Positions 5,609-14,408 of a DNA stretch of 33,250 nt are shown here, in pieces (position 1 is the stretch's first letter; each line of letters opens with the position of its first letter). Below the pieces are notes generated by a model. The model did no database searches, was not told the origin of the DNA, and saw only the letters and a program-made list of their open reading frames with translations. The DNA comes from Thermoflexales bacterium (lineage in GTDB: Bacteria > Chloroflexota > Anaerolineae > J036 > Brachytrichaceae), in the NCBI GenBank assembly GCA_025056965.1, contig JANWVF010000054.1, forward strand, positions 1 through 33,250, given 5' to 3'. The position numbers and the translations under genes were made by a program.

Positions 5609-8536
5609 CTATTCCGCCTTGTCGTCGGCAGCTTTGGCCGCGCCTTCGGTCTGAGCGCGCTGTCTGCGTCGGCGCAGCAACTCCGAGGCGGTAGCGGTGG
5701 CCTGCTGCGATGCAGGCGGCTGCGTCCCGGCGGCCTGAGATGAAGATGACGGCGTCTGCGCCGACCGGCGCGATGCGATCTGCGCCCCCGGCTCGCGGGT
5801 GACGCGCGCCTTGGCGCGCAGCAGTTGTTCCACGCGCGCGCGCGATTCCAAGCTGCCGGCCGGCATCAACTTCTCGGTGGATGCACCGAATAGCCGACGA
5901 AGGCCAAACACGATTCGCCGCACGCCGACGTCGAAAGGCAGCAGCAAGGCTGCCAGCGCCAACAGCAGTGGGAAAAGGTCGGCGCGCGAGGCCACAACCG
6001 GTGCATTCAGAGCGAAGGCCTGGGACGGCGCGGCCAATGCTTCGCCGCCGCCGAGCAGCGCCCAGTCACGCAGGTTCTCCTCGCCACCCTCCACCTGCGC
6101 GTACTCCGGCGAATATGGCCGCACGTAGGCGATGACCGCCTCGGCCAAGCCGTCCGATGGCCGACGCTCATCCACCGCCGTCACGGTCGGGGCGACGCGC
6201 ACGAAGTACGCGCCGGCCTGCTCGAGGTAAGTCTCTGCCTCGTAGCGGCCCGGCGCGATCTGCGTCAGCGCAAGCTCGCGCGTCAGGCCGTCGCCATCAA
6301 TCACGGTCGCCGTCAGCTTCAAGTCTTCGGCGATCTGAGCCTCCGGCACGTCGGCGACGATGACGGTGCGCTCATCGCGCTGCTGCACGTTCACCTGGAT
6401 GGATGATGAACCGCGCTCCAGGATCGTCCAACGGATGGCCTGTGCCCAGAATTTGGGGAAGCCGTTCCAGCGCACCCAGTTCTTGGCCCAACGGCCGGTT
6501 GCATCTGAGGTGAATGCCACGGCCCGACCCAGGCCGTATTGCCAGGCTGCGAGCAGTGGATCGCTCTCGTTGGCGCGCAGGATGACCTGCGCAGCCGGCT
6601 TGGCCACGCTGGCGACATAGCCCTGCAGGGCAGGCACTTCGCTGATGCCGCTCAGGATCGGGCTGGCCATGCCCAGTTTAGGGAAGAATGGCTGCTCGAC
6701 GATGTAGCTGCGCTGCGCGAGAGCAGCTTCCTCGGTGAAGATGGTCGGCAGGTTGGCAGCCTTGTCGGTGAAGTGGTAGCGGCCCTTGCCGATGGCCGCG
6801 ATGCGCTTGAGGAAGGGAACGTCGGTTCCGTCGCCGAAGGCCACGACGCTCAGCGTCGTGTTGTACTTGTCGCGCATCCTCTGCACCAGTTCCGGGACAC
6901 CCTCCTGGCGCTCCGCATCGTTGCCGTCGGCCAATAGGATGATGAACTTAGACAGCTTACTGGAGCGGGCGACGATTTTCTCCGCCTCCAGCAGGGATTC
7001 ATAGACGTAGATGCCGCCGCCGCCCGGCGCGATGCTCAGGATCTGGTTGATGTACTTATTCTTGTCGCGTCCCTGGAACGGCCCGATCAGGTCCACCAGC
7101 TCGGTGTCGAAGCCGATCACGGTCACCTCGTCATCGTCATTCACTAACTCGGCGACGCGCGCGGCGGCTTCGGCTGCCAAGCGCATCTTGGTCACGCCGT
7201 TCTCGATGGCGCTCATGCTGCCGCTTTTGTCCATCACTACTACGATGGACACCGAGGGGAAGCGCTTAGGGTCTTTGACTTGCATCTCCACGGGCAGCGT
7301 CTCTTCCAACGGCGTCTTGAAGTAGCCGCCGACGCCGTAGCTATTCGGGCCACCGATGACCACCAAGCCGCCGCCGATGTCGCGGACGTAGCTCTGCAGC
7401 GAATACATGGCGCGCAGCGAGAGCTCGCGCGCCGGAACGTTGACCAAAACTACGGCCTGATAGCCGGCCAGCGACTGGATCTCGCTGGGCATCGCGCGCG
7501 GCGAGACCACGTCATACTCGATGCCGGCGGCGGCGAGCGCCTCCTTCAGCGCGCCTACTTCGTCCACGCCGGCAGAAGAGAATTCGGGCGGCGTCGCGAC
7601 GAGCAAAACGCGCGGCGGCCCGCCGATGATCACAGCCGATGACAGCGCGTTGTTTTGCGGGCGCACGTCGGCTTCTGGCGCAATTTGAGCGCGGAAGACG
7701 CCGAAGCCGGTGCGCGTCGCGTTGGCGCGCACGCTGAACTCGTTGAGCCCAGGAGTGAGGTTGACGACTTCCTGCGCCACGACATCCGGCCCAGAGAGCA
7801 CAGTGAGCTGTGCGCGCATGGCCTGGTTGGCGCGCACGACCACTTGCAGTGGGATGATCTGGCCGGCCGAGGCGCGCTGCGGCGCATCCACACGCTCAAC
7901 GGCAGCGTCCGGCCCCTGCACCGACGGCAGCGGCACAACGTCCAGCCGAATGCCAGCAGCGCGCACCAGGCGGGCAGCAGACTCGGCATCGCCGATGTTC
8001 TGCTTGCCATCGCTCAGCAGCACGATGCGCTTGGCAGCGTCAGACGGCAAGAGCGACATGCCCAGCCGAATGGCTCCTTCCACGTTGGTGCCGCCCGACC
8101 GCACCTGCGCACTGATTGGCGACAAGTCGCGCAGGTCGGACATGGCGCGTTCGATGTGAGCGTCGGCGCCGAAGACGACTACGGCGGCTTGGTCGTTGCC
8201 GTCGGCGCGCATGTGACGCAGCGCCTCGCGCACGAACTGCGCAGCCTGTTCTACGCCCGCTGGCCCGACGCTGTCCGAGGCATCAATCAGGAAGACCACA
8301 GCCAGCTTGCCGGTGAACTGAACAGCCTGCGCACCGGCGAGGGCGAAGATCAGCGAAGTGAGCAGCGCCCAGCGCACCCCAAGCGCGGCAAGCGCCGACT
8401 TATCCAGCCGCCGCCTCCAAGCCAAACGCTCGCCAGCCACCCTGCGCCGTGTCACCAGGCGCGGCAACGCAATCAGCGCACTGATCGGCAGAAGCGCCAG
8501 CAGGATCAGAAAGATCGGCTGGCCGAACGACAGCAT
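5609..8536 (-). CDS. Large membrane protein with two VWA domains and a glutamine-amidotransferase-like domain
   Basis: This 975-residue protein is of the BatA/YfbK-like membrane VWA type. Two N-terminal helices (about 5-27 and 52-70) precede a first VWA domain with MIDAS residues DASDS (85-89), Thr150 and Asp176. A class-I amidotransferase-like Rossmann fold follows (about 305-415, with GGGLVVIGGPNSYG at 388-401). A second VWA starts at DKSGS (436-440) with Asp537; its mid-domain MIDAS Thr is replaced in GGGGIYVYE (505-513). Residues 640-790 include a beta-sandwich. A C-terminal helix (about 854-870) and a low-complexity tail rich in Ser, Ala and Gln (900-975) end it. It probably binds Mg2+-dependent partners at the cell surface or envelope; the partner is unknown. 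No AAA (MoxR) gene is adjacent. Confidence 0.8.
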   Translation of the reverse strand: MLSFGQPIFLILLALLPISALIALPRLVTRRRVAGERLAWRRRLDKSALAALGVRWALLTSLIFALAGAQAVQFTGKLAVVFLIDASDSVGPAGVEQAAQFVREALRHMRADGNDQAAVVVFGADAHIERAMSDLRDLSPISAQVRSGGTNVEGAIRLGMSLLPSDAAKRIVLLSDGKQNIGDAESAARLVRAAGIRLDVVPLPSVQGPDAAVERVDAPQRASAGQIIPLQVVVRANQAMRAQLTVLSGPDVVAQEVVNLTPGLNEFSVRANATRTGFGVFRAQIAPEADVRPQNNALSSAVIIGGPPRVLLVATPPEFSSAGVDEVGALKEALAAAGIEYDVVSPRAMPSEIQSLAGYQAVVLVNVPARELSLRAMYSLQSYVRDIGGGLVVIGGPNSYGVGGYFKTPLEETLPVEMQVKDPKRFPSVSIVVVMDKSGSMSAIENGVTKMRLAAEAAARVAELVNDDDEVTVIGFDTELVDLIGPFQGRDKNKYINQILSIAPGGGGIYVYESLLEAEKIVARSSKLSKFIILLADGNDAERQEGVPELVQRMRDKYNTTLSVVAFGDGTDVPFLKRIAAIGKGRYHFTDKAANLPTIFTEEAALAQRSYIVEQPFFPKLGMASPILSGISEVPALQGYVASVAKPAAQVILRANESDPLLAAWQYGLGRAVAFTSDATGRWAKNWVRWNGFPKFWAQAIRWTILERGSSSIQVNVQQRDERTVIVADVPEAQIAEDLKLTATVIDGDGLTRELALTQIAPGRYEAETYLEQAGAYFVRVAPTVTAVDERRPSDGLAEAVIAYVRPYSPEYAQVEGGEENLRDWALLGGGEALAAPSQAFALNAPVVASRADLFPLLLALAALLLPFDVGVRRIVFGLRRLFGASTEKLMPAGSLESRARVEQLLRAKARVTREPGAQIASRRSAQTPSSSSQAAGTQPPASQQATATASELLRRRRQRAQTEGAAKAADDKAE

Positions 8537-8578
8537 TGCCCGATTTTACGGGATGCAGATGATCTGCGCCTGAGCGTC

Positions 8579-9898
8579 CTAGCCTCCGCCGTATTGCGCC
8601 ACGAAGTTCCTTGCTATGTCGCGCACCGCTTGCGGGATGAGCGTAGTAGGGTCAATCAACCGTTTCACCAAGGCGGTGTTCTCCCGCGCGTCACTTAGCC
8701 ACCGATCAAAGGCGCGGCGCTGCTCGTTGACGAGTTCACCTTCGGAGAGCGGCCGATCCTCTCGACCGAGCGGGAACAAGATATAGAAGCTGCCGAAGGC
8801 CGACGTGATGATCGGCGTTGGCGTGCCGAGCGGTGCGTCGGTCAACCGGTCGGCGATGTCTGCACCGAAGCGGTCCTGGACGCTCGGCCGGCTGATCCAG
8901 TCTACGCTCGCGCCATTGCCGATCGGCGCGGGCTGAGTGATTGCGTTGGTCTGCGAGATCAACGTCGTAAAGTCGAGTTCCCCGCGCGCCAAGCGATCGG
9001 CCGCTTTCTGCGCTTCATCCAATGAGTTGAAGCGGACGTAGTCGAATTTGTAATGGAGGGCACGCTTCGGCACTTCCTGGGCAAAAGCCTCTTGCAGCCG
9101 TCGGCGGTATAAACCGGCGGCAATCAACTCGCGCAGGTCCTGTTCGGTGATGCCAAGAGGTTGGTAATCGGCGAGCGTGTTCTGCAGGAGCAGGCGGAAG
9201 TCGCCCTCGGTGATAGACGTCGGTTGGAGACGCGGCGTCGCCGTGGGGAGGATCGGCGTTGGCGTAGGGGCGACGGTCGGCGTGATGCCGGTCTCCGAGG
9301 TCACGGTAGCCGCGGCGGTGGGGGTGGGCGCAGGCGTGTCGGGGGTTACCGGCGTATAGGTCGGGAAAGGCGTCAGCGTCTTGCGGTAGAAACCGAAGCC
9401 GCGCTCCAGCTCCTCGGTTACCTCGTCTGGCGAGACGGTAATACCACGTCGGCTCGCTTCTTGACGTATGAGCAGGTCATCAATCAGCGCGCTCAGCGCT
9501 TCTTGCGCAATTCGTTCGGCGCTGCTCTCTTGGACGATCTGTTGGAGCTGTTGTTGATAGAACTGCTGGAAGAACGACGCGCTGGGATCGTTGTTTTGCT
9601 GGAATTGTGCGACCTCCTGCTGAAGCTGATTGAAGCGCCCGATCAACTGCGCCTGATCGTAACGCATGCGCTTCTGCAATTGCTGGACGCTGATCACCTG
9701 ATCGCCAACGCTGGCGACCGCGCGCTGAGGTTGGACGATGAAGATGTCCACTAGCGCAGCGGCGACCAGCACGACGGTCACCAGCGCGAGCAGGAGGCTA
9801 CCGACGATGATGATTTGGCGCTGACGGCGCTCGCGCTCATAGCGGGACATCGGCGTTCGCATGAGGCGCGCGCCGATCGGTTCGCTTCTCTTGTTCAT
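8579..9898 (-). CDS. SurA/PpiC-like extracytoplasmic peptidyl-prolyl isomerase
   Basis: The 439-residue protein has a cytoplasmic basic N-terminus, one membrane helix (about 29-52), and a SurA-type N-terminal helical domain with long Gln-rich helices (60-165). A low-complexity linker of Thr and Pro (about 172-225) interrupts it. A parvulin (PpiC) region follows (about 275-375), with weak conservation around FTTLISQTNA and FGSFYILF. It would fold or guard secreted proteins outside the membrane. It lies about 41 bases behind ssb in the same orientation, so it may share the rpsF promoter. No clear Shine-Dalgarno precedes the ATG at 9898; Met13 or Met17 are possible alternative starts. Active-site residues cannot be assigned by eye, so isomerase activity is not certain. 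Confidence 0.75.
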   Translation of the reverse strand: MNKRSEPIGARLMRTPMSRYERERRQRQIIIVGSLLLALVTVVLVAAALVDIFIVQPQRAVASVGDQVISVQQLQKRMRYDQAQLIGRFNQLQQEVAQFQQNNDPSASFFQQFYQQQLQQIVQESSAERIAQEALSALIDDLLIRQEASRRGITVSPDEVTEELERGFGFYRKTLTPFPTYTPVTPDTPAPTPTAAATVTSETGITPTVAPTPTPILPTATPRLQPTSITEGDFRLLLQNTLADYQPLGITEQDLRELIAAGLYRRRLQEAFAQEVPKRALHYKFDYVRFNSLDEAQKAADRLARGELDFTTLISQTNAITQPAPIGNGASVDWISRPSVQDRFGADIADRLTDAPLGTPTPIITSAFGSFYILFPLGREDRPLSEGELVNEQRRAFDRWLSDARENTALVKRLIDPTTLIPQAVRDIARNFVAQYGGG

Positions 9899-9939
9899 AC
9901 TTCAAGAAGGTGGACGGTAGGGCACGCGCGGGGCAGCGT

Positions 9940-10332
9940 TCAGAAAGAGAGCGACTCCTCGTCGGTCGCTTCGGAGTTCGGATGATTATCGTGGTGTGAC
10001 CGGCGATCGCCCAGCACCAGCATCTCATTCGCAACGATCTCAGTGCGGTAGTGGCGCCTGCCCTCGCTGTCTTCCCAACCGCGCGTTTGCAGCCGGCCTT
10101 CGATGTATACCTGTTGGCCGCGCGAGAGATGCTGTTTACAAATCTCGGCCAGGCTGCCCCAAGCGATCACGTTGAACCATTCGGTCTCTTCGTGCCGCTG
10201 TCCGTCCGGTGTCGTCCAATCCCGGCGCGTCTCTATGGCGAACGAAGTCACAGCCTTGCCGCTAGGCGTGTATCGAATTTCGGGGTCACGTCCTAAGTGA
10301 CCGATGATCATGACTTTATTCAGTCCGCGCAT
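9940..10332 (-). CDS. ssb: Single-stranded DNA-binding protein
   Basis: A 130-residue SSB. The OB fold spans about 1-105 (LNKVMIIGHLGRDPEIRYTPSG, then TEWFNVIAWGSLAEIC and GQQVYIEGRLQTR). A short hydrophilic tail ends in DEESLSF, an acidic, aromatic-ended tip like the DDDIPF partner-binding tip of other SSBs. It coats single-stranded DNA in replication, repair and recombination. It follows rpsF after 72 bases on the same strand, the common bacterial rpsF-ssb order. The usual next gene, rpsR, is absent here and a PpiC-like gene takes its place. The tail is short for the family. Confidence 0.95.
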   Translation of the reverse strand: MRGLNKVMIIGHLGRDPEIRYTPSGKAVTSFAIETRRDWTTPDGQRHEETEWFNVIAWGSLAEICKQHLSRGQQVYIEGRLQTRGWEDSEGRRHYRTEIVANEMLVLGDRRSHHDNHPNSEATDEESLSF

Positions 10333-10404
10333 CCTGCTCGCACTCCACCTACGCGCATCTGACCTGCGTCGTTCCGCGTCATCCGTCGCACGTCACACCG
10401 GTCG

Positions 10405-10827
10405 TCAAGGCGTCGTCATCGCTGCGGGCGCGTCGGGGCGCGCTTCCGACGCAGCCGATGGTTGGCCGGATTCGCTGGCGTTTGTGGCCTCGACTTCTGC
10501 GCCGCCCATGATGTCGGGCGCATCCGCCTCTGCACTGTCGCGCTCATCAGCGCGCACGAGCAGATAGCGGATGACGTCTTCGGTCAAGCGCAGCCGCTGT
10601 TCGATGCGCGCCAGGCTTGACGCTTCAAGCTTGACGATGGTGAAGATGTAGTGTCCCTCGCGATATTTGCGGATCGGATAAGACAACGGACGCAGGCCCC
10701 ATTGCGTCGTTTCCACCACGGCGCCACCTTCGGCCGTCACGAAGCTGTTAATGCGTTCGATCAATGCGGCCAGCGCGTTCGCATCGAGATCCGGTTTCGC
10801 GATGTAGGTCAGTTCATACTTGCGCAT
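10405..10827 (-). CDS. rpsF: 30S ribosomal protein S6
   Basis: A 140-residue S6. The ferredoxin-like core (1-97) begins MRKYELTYIAKPDLD and contains WGLRPLSYPIRKYREGHY, the standard S6 signature. It binds the central domain of 16S rRNA together with S18. Residues 98-140 form an Ala/Glu-rich, probably disordered extension, longer than in Escherichia coli. An AGGAG on the minus strand (10846-10850) lies 18 bases before the ATG, which is far for a Shine-Dalgarno; no in-frame upstream start looks better. A good sigma-70-like promoter sits about 125 bases upstream. It is the first gene of an rpsF-ssb-ppiC-like run. Confidence 0.95.
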   Translation of the reverse strand: MRKYELTYIAKPDLDANALAALIERINSFVTAEGGAVVETTQWGLRPLSYPIRKYREGHYIFTIVKLEASSLARIEQRLRLTEDVIRYLLVRADERDSAEADAPDIMGGAEVEATNASESGQPSAASEARPDAPAAMTTP

Positions 10828-10951
10828 ATTGAATCGTATGTGTTGCTCCTTTCCTCGGGATAGCTGCCCTTGTTTCGCGGCATAGATCGCCGTTGCAAGA
10901 GCGGAAAGCCGGTCGCATCGAGACGTTCGTGCGGCCGTGAACAGGCTGGAT

Positions 10952-10981
10952 AATATATCACGAGTCGGGTTTGATTTACAA
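10952..10981 (-). promoter_or_regulatory. Candidate rpsF promoter
   Basis: On the minus strand TTGTAA (10981-10976) and TATATT (10957-10952) are separated by 18 bases, a fair -35/-10 pair with five of six matches in the -10. The predicted start lies near 10943, giving a leader of roughly 115 bases before the rpsF ATG. Such a leader could hold ribosomal-protein autoregulation, but I could not establish a structure. The divergent gene at 11021 shares this intergenic region. Confidence 0.45.
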
Positions 10982-11020
10982 TCGCCACGATCGTCGGTTT
11001 CGTCGCCCTTTCATCCGCCT

Positions 11021-12175
11021 ATGAGCAGTTCCATCGTCATCTCAGAGTGTCGCACGCCCCGCGAGCGCCGACAGTTCATCGAGTTCCAATGGGAGATTTA
11101 TAAGGACAACCCGTATTGGGTGCCGCCCCTGCTGAGCGAGCGCATGGCGTTTTACGACAAGACGAAGAACCCTTTCTTTGAGCACTCCGACGCCGCCATG
11201 TTCGTCGCGCAGCGCGCCGGGCGCATCGTCGGCACCATCGTCGCGATTCAGAACAACCGACACAACACTTTCCATAACGAGCAGACCGGCTTCTTCGGCG
11301 GTTTCGAGGCGATCAACGATTACGAAGTGGCTGCTGCGCTCTTCGACGCGGCGCGCGATTGGGCAAAAGCGCGCGGCATGAACGTGCTGCGCGGTCCGGC
11401 CACGCTCAGCCTGAACGATGAGTGTGGCTTGCTGGTGGACGGCTTCGACAGTGAGCCGATGGTGTTGATGCCATACAATCCGCCCTACTATGCTGCGCTG
11501 ATCGAACGCTACGGCTTCCGAAAGGCGATGGACTTATGGGCATGGTGGGTCTCCACCGAGACGGCGCAGCGGATCATCGGCGAGCGGCTGGAGCGACTGA
11601 CCAAGCTGGTTGAGAGGCGCGGTCGCTTCACCGTGCGCACGGCGGATTTCAATCACCTGGCGCGCGAGGTACAAGCCCTCAAGGCAGTTTACGCCAGCGA
11701 ATCCGGCGCGTGGCGCGAGAACTGGGGCCACGTGCCGATGACCGATCACGAACTCGATCACGTGGTCAACAACCTGAAGCAATTCGCCGACCCCGATTTC
11801 ATCCTGATCGTCGAGTCGCAGGGCAGACCGGTTGGCATCGGCATCGCGCTGCCCAACGTCAATCGCCCGCTGCGCAAAGCGTATCCTCACCCGCGCACGC
11901 CGGAATGGTGGACGTTGCTCAAGTTCCTCTACTATCGCCGCAAGATGGTGAACGCGGTGCGCGTGATCTTGGTCGGGGTGCTCAAGGAATACCGCGCGTC
12001 CGGCATCGAAGCTGTGCTGATGCTGCGCATGTTGCAGACCGGCATCGCCAAGGGGTATATCGGCGGCGAGATGTCGTGGATTCTGGAGACGAACGACGCG
12101 ATGAACCGGATCATCGCCGAAGTCGGCGCAACGGTTTACAAGACTTATCGCATCTATGATCTCCCCATCGGTTGA
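11021..12175 (+). CDS. GNAT-superfamily N-acetyltransferase-like protein
   Basis: From the ATG at 11021 the product is 384 residues and begins SSSIVISECRTPRERRQFIEF, the start seen in homologues I recall. An ATG 84 bases upstream is in frame, but that extension looks like leader DNA. Residues 15-200 form a GNAT-like fold (FVAQRAGRIVGTIVAI is the beta4 region), and 230-380 form a second one ending in ETNDAMNRIIAEVGATVYKTYRIY. These double-GNAT proteins are widespread, and their substrate is unknown to me. The last 20 bases overlap the sugar transferase gene, so both are likely co-expressed. A role in lipid or cell-surface polymer acylation is context-based inference. Confidence 0.75.
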   Translation: MSSSIVISECRTPRERRQFIEFQWEIYKDNPYWVPPLLSERMAFYDKTKNPFFEHSDAAMFVAQRAGRIVGTIVAIQNNRHNTFHNEQTGFFGGFEAINDYEVAAALFDAARDWAKARGMNVLRGPATLSLNDECGLLVDGFDSEPMVLMPYNPPYYAALIERYGFRKAMDLWAWWVSTETAQRIIGERLERLTKLVERRGRFTVRTADFNHLAREVQALKAVYASESGAWRENWGHVPMTDHELDHVVNNLKQFADPDFILIVESQGRPVGIGIALPNVNRPLRKAYPHPRTPEWWTLLKFLYYRRKMVNAVRVILVGVLKEYRASGIEAVLMLRMLQTGIAKGYIGGEMSWILETNDAMNRIIAEVGATVYKTYRIYDLPIG

Positions 12176-13640
12176 GGCCGCTTCGCGCAGGCCAGACGAG
12201 GCTGCGCAGTCGCGCCGCAAGGCGCGCACCGGACTGCGCAGGCTGCTGGTCTTCCTCAGTGACGTCGTGCTGATCAACGTCGCGTTCGTGCTGGGCTACG
12301 TGGCGCGCTACCATTGGCAGCTCTTCCGAGACATTGAATACAACGCCACCCTCGGTGACTACTGGCCGATCCAGGTGCTGTTCATGCTTGCGGTGCTGGC
12401 GTTTTTCTGGTTAGACGGCGTGTATGCGCCGCATCGCGCGCTCTCCTGGCTCGATCAGATCTGGACGATCACCGGCAGCGTGCTGAAAGCGATGTTCATC
12501 GTGTGGGTGGCGATCTTCATCTACGGTCCGGCTGTGTACTCCCGTCTGCTGATCGCCGAGGCTGGGGTTTTCTTAGTCGCTATGCTCGGCGTCTCGCGCG
12601 CCATCAAAAATGCCTACGAGGCGCGGCGGCGCGCGCAAGGCATCGGCGTCGCGAACGTGCTGATCGTCGGCGCCGGCGAGCTGGGCCGAGCCGTCATGCG
12701 CACGCTGTTCGCCCGGCCGGAGCTTGGGTATCGTTGCATCGGCTTCGTAGATGACGATCCGCAGCGCGGCCACACCGACATCGGGCGCTTCCCGGCGCTG
12801 GGCGAGGTCAGCATGCTGCCGGATCTGCTGCAGCGCTACCAGGTGGATGAAGTGGTGATCACGCTGCCGTGGTCGGCACAGCCGAAAATCCTAGAGCTGA
12901 TCGAGGTCTGCCGGGCGCATCGCGTGCGGGCGCGCGTCGTGCCGTCGCTGTTGCAGATCAATCTGCGCAACCTGGACGTGGATGACTTCGGCGGCATCCC
13001 CATGCTCAGCCCGCGCGACGCCCAAGATGGCATCGGCGGCGTGAACTGGGTAATCAAGCGCGGCATGGATCTCGTGTTCGGCGGACTGTTCCTGCTGCTC
13101 GGCCTGCCCGTCATCGGCATTGCCTGCCTGGCCATCCGGCTGGAATCGCCGGGGCCGGTCATCTTTACACAAGTGCGCGCTGGCAAGAACGGCAAGCCGT
13201 TCAAACTCTATAAGCTGCGCTCGATGTACAAAGACGCAGACCAGATGCGTGAGCAATTGATGGCGATGAACGAAGCCCGCGGGCCGCTCTTCAAGATCAA
13301 GGATGATCCGCGTCGGACAAGGGTCGGTCGCGTGCTGCGCAAGTTGAGCATAGATGAATTGCCGCAGTTCTGGAACGTGTTGAAAGGCGACATGAGCATC
13401 GTCGGGCCACGCCCCGCGCTGCCGTCCGAGGTGGCGCAGTATGCCGATTGGCATCGCGAGCGGTTGCGCGTGCAGCCCGGCATCACCGGCCTGTGGCAGA
13501 TCAGCGGACGCAGCGAACTGTCGTTCGACGAGATGTGCCTGTTGGACGTGTATTACATCGAGAACTGGTCGCCCTCGCTCGACCTCAAGATCATGTTGCG
13601 CACCATTCCATATGTGCTATCCGGACGTGGAGCATATTAA
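12156..13640 (+). CDS. Polyprenyl-phosphate sugar-1-phosphate transferase (exopolysaccharide initiation)
   Basis: A 494-residue polyisoprenyl-phosphate hexose-1-phosphate transferase of the WbaP/CpsE kind. Four N-terminal membrane helices (about 28-50, 71-88, 106-124, 130-148) precede a Rossmann-like domain (GAGELGR at 172-178). The catalytic bacterial sugar transferase domain (about 290-494) includes a membrane-entering helix and the motifs KLYKLRSMYKDAD, DELPQFWNVLKGD, SIVGPRPALP and PGITGLWQISGRSE. It transfers a sugar phosphate to undecaprenyl phosphate, the first step of a capsule or exopolysaccharide. No glycosyltransferase cluster follows; a restriction-modification pair intervenes on the opposite strand with its stop three bases away. 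The ATG overlaps the GNAT gene. Confidence 0.92.
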   Translation: MISPSVEAASRRPDEAAQSRRKARTGLRRLLVFLSDVVLINVAFVLGYVARYHWQLFRDIEYNATLGDYWPIQVLFMLAVLAFFWLDGVYAPHRALSWLDQIWTITGSVLKAMFIVWVAIFIYGPAVYSRLLIAEAGVFLVAMLGVSRAIKNAYEARRRAQGIGVANVLIVGAGELGRAVMRTLFARPELGYRCIGFVDDDPQRGHTDIGRFPALGEVSMLPDLLQRYQVDEVVITLPWSAQPKILELIEVCRAHRVRARVVPSLLQINLRNLDVDDFGGIPMLSPRDAQDGIGGVNWVIKRGMDLVFGGLFLLLGLPVIGIACLAIRLESPGPVIFTQVRAGKNGKPFKLYKLRSMYKDADQMREQLMAMNEARGPLFKIKDDPRRTRVGRVLRKLSIDELPQFWNVLKGDMSIVGPRPALPSEVAQYADWHRERLRVQPGITGLWQISGRSELSFDEMCLLDVYYIENWSPSLDLKIMLRTIPYVLSGRGAY

Positions 13641-13643
13641 GCC

Positions 13644-14408
13644 CTAACCCCTCATTGGCTGCGGAAGACTTCTAGCAGAGTTGTATTCCAAGATTCTGCG
13701 CCAGTTTAGACGCCCGTCAGATTCACAGAACTTGTCCAGTAACTCCTTCGTAAACTTGTTAACCAGACTGCTATAGAGTTGCTGGAATTCCTGATTAGGT
13801 TGGTGAGCCTGTTGGCCAAGTGGCTCGATAATGTCGGCGTAAAGCGAATCAACACCCGAAATAAAGTGCCAGAATGCCTGGCCGCAAAGTTTGCGGTAAT
13901 CACCCTTGTCTTCGTTGATCTCACGTCCATAGCAGCAGCCATTCACGGCTTCAATCATGCGTCGTGGTGCGTTCGTACGCAACACTGCTTTCGCCTTCTT
14001 AAAGTTGTCGAGCATGCGAGCGATCTGCTGGCTGTTGCCCCAGTTAGGTCCTGACTTGATAGCAACTATGTAATACACATTATCTCGTTCAAACTCTAGG
14101 TCAATACCGGCAGCTGCCGACTTACGCCCACCATAGGCCAAGTTACAAACATAGATAGCCAAACCTTCGAGGAAGGTGCCGAACATTCCCTCTTCCTGGG
14201 AAGAAAGATAAGCGTCGAGTATGCTCCTTACAAATGGCTCAGCAGTCTGTATGTCCTTTGCCCGATACAAATAGGGATTCTTCCGCAGCAGGATATCCTG
14301 CAGCTTTAGTCGCGACAAACGATCCATGCGCGCCTGATGAAACTTACGGATGTTCGGCTCTATGTATTTGGTGAGCTGATCTACCGTTATCGGCGACATA
14401 CTGTTCAC
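13644..14408 (-). CDS. Type II restriction endonuclease (PmeII-like)
   Basis: A 254-residue protein whose central block, IDLEFERDN then YYIVAIKSGPNWGN (about 102-125), matches the PmeII-type family of type II endonucleases as I remember it. Asp103 and Lys118 (with Glu81 or Glu105) form a plausible PD-(D/E)xK nuclease site. The AVNGCCYG motif at 154-161 is also typical. Its start lies inside the methyltransferase gene, overlapping by 65 bases in another frame; Met4 is the alternative, but the first 27 residues look like family sequence, so the overlap is real. G+C is clearly lower than in the neighbours (23 of 60 at 14041-14100 against 37 of 60 at 13141-13200), a sign of transfer. Recognition site unknown. 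Confidence 0.8.
   Translation of the reverse strand: MNSMSPITVDQLTKYIEPNIRKFHQARMDRLSRLKLQDILLRKNPYLYRAKDIQTAEPFVRSILDAYLSSQEEGMFGTFLEGLAIYVCNLAYGGRKSAAAGIDLEFERDNVYYIVAIKSGPNWGNSQQIARMLDNFKKAKAVLRTNAPRRMIEAVNGCCYGREINEDKGDYRKLCGQAFWHFISGVDSLYADIIEPLGQQAHQPNQEFQQLYSSLVNKFTKELLDKFCESDGRLNWRRILEYNSARSLPQPMRG

Noticed and set aside
7655-8698. A 347-codon plus-strand frame antisense to the VWA and PpiC-like genes
   Set aside because: It crosses two convincing minus-strand genes and shows only low-complexity His/Arg-rich sequence.
10937-11020. N-terminal extension of the GNAT-like protein from an earlier ATG
   Set aside because: The extension lies over the rpsF promoter region and has no similarity to family starts; the ATG at 11021 fits better.
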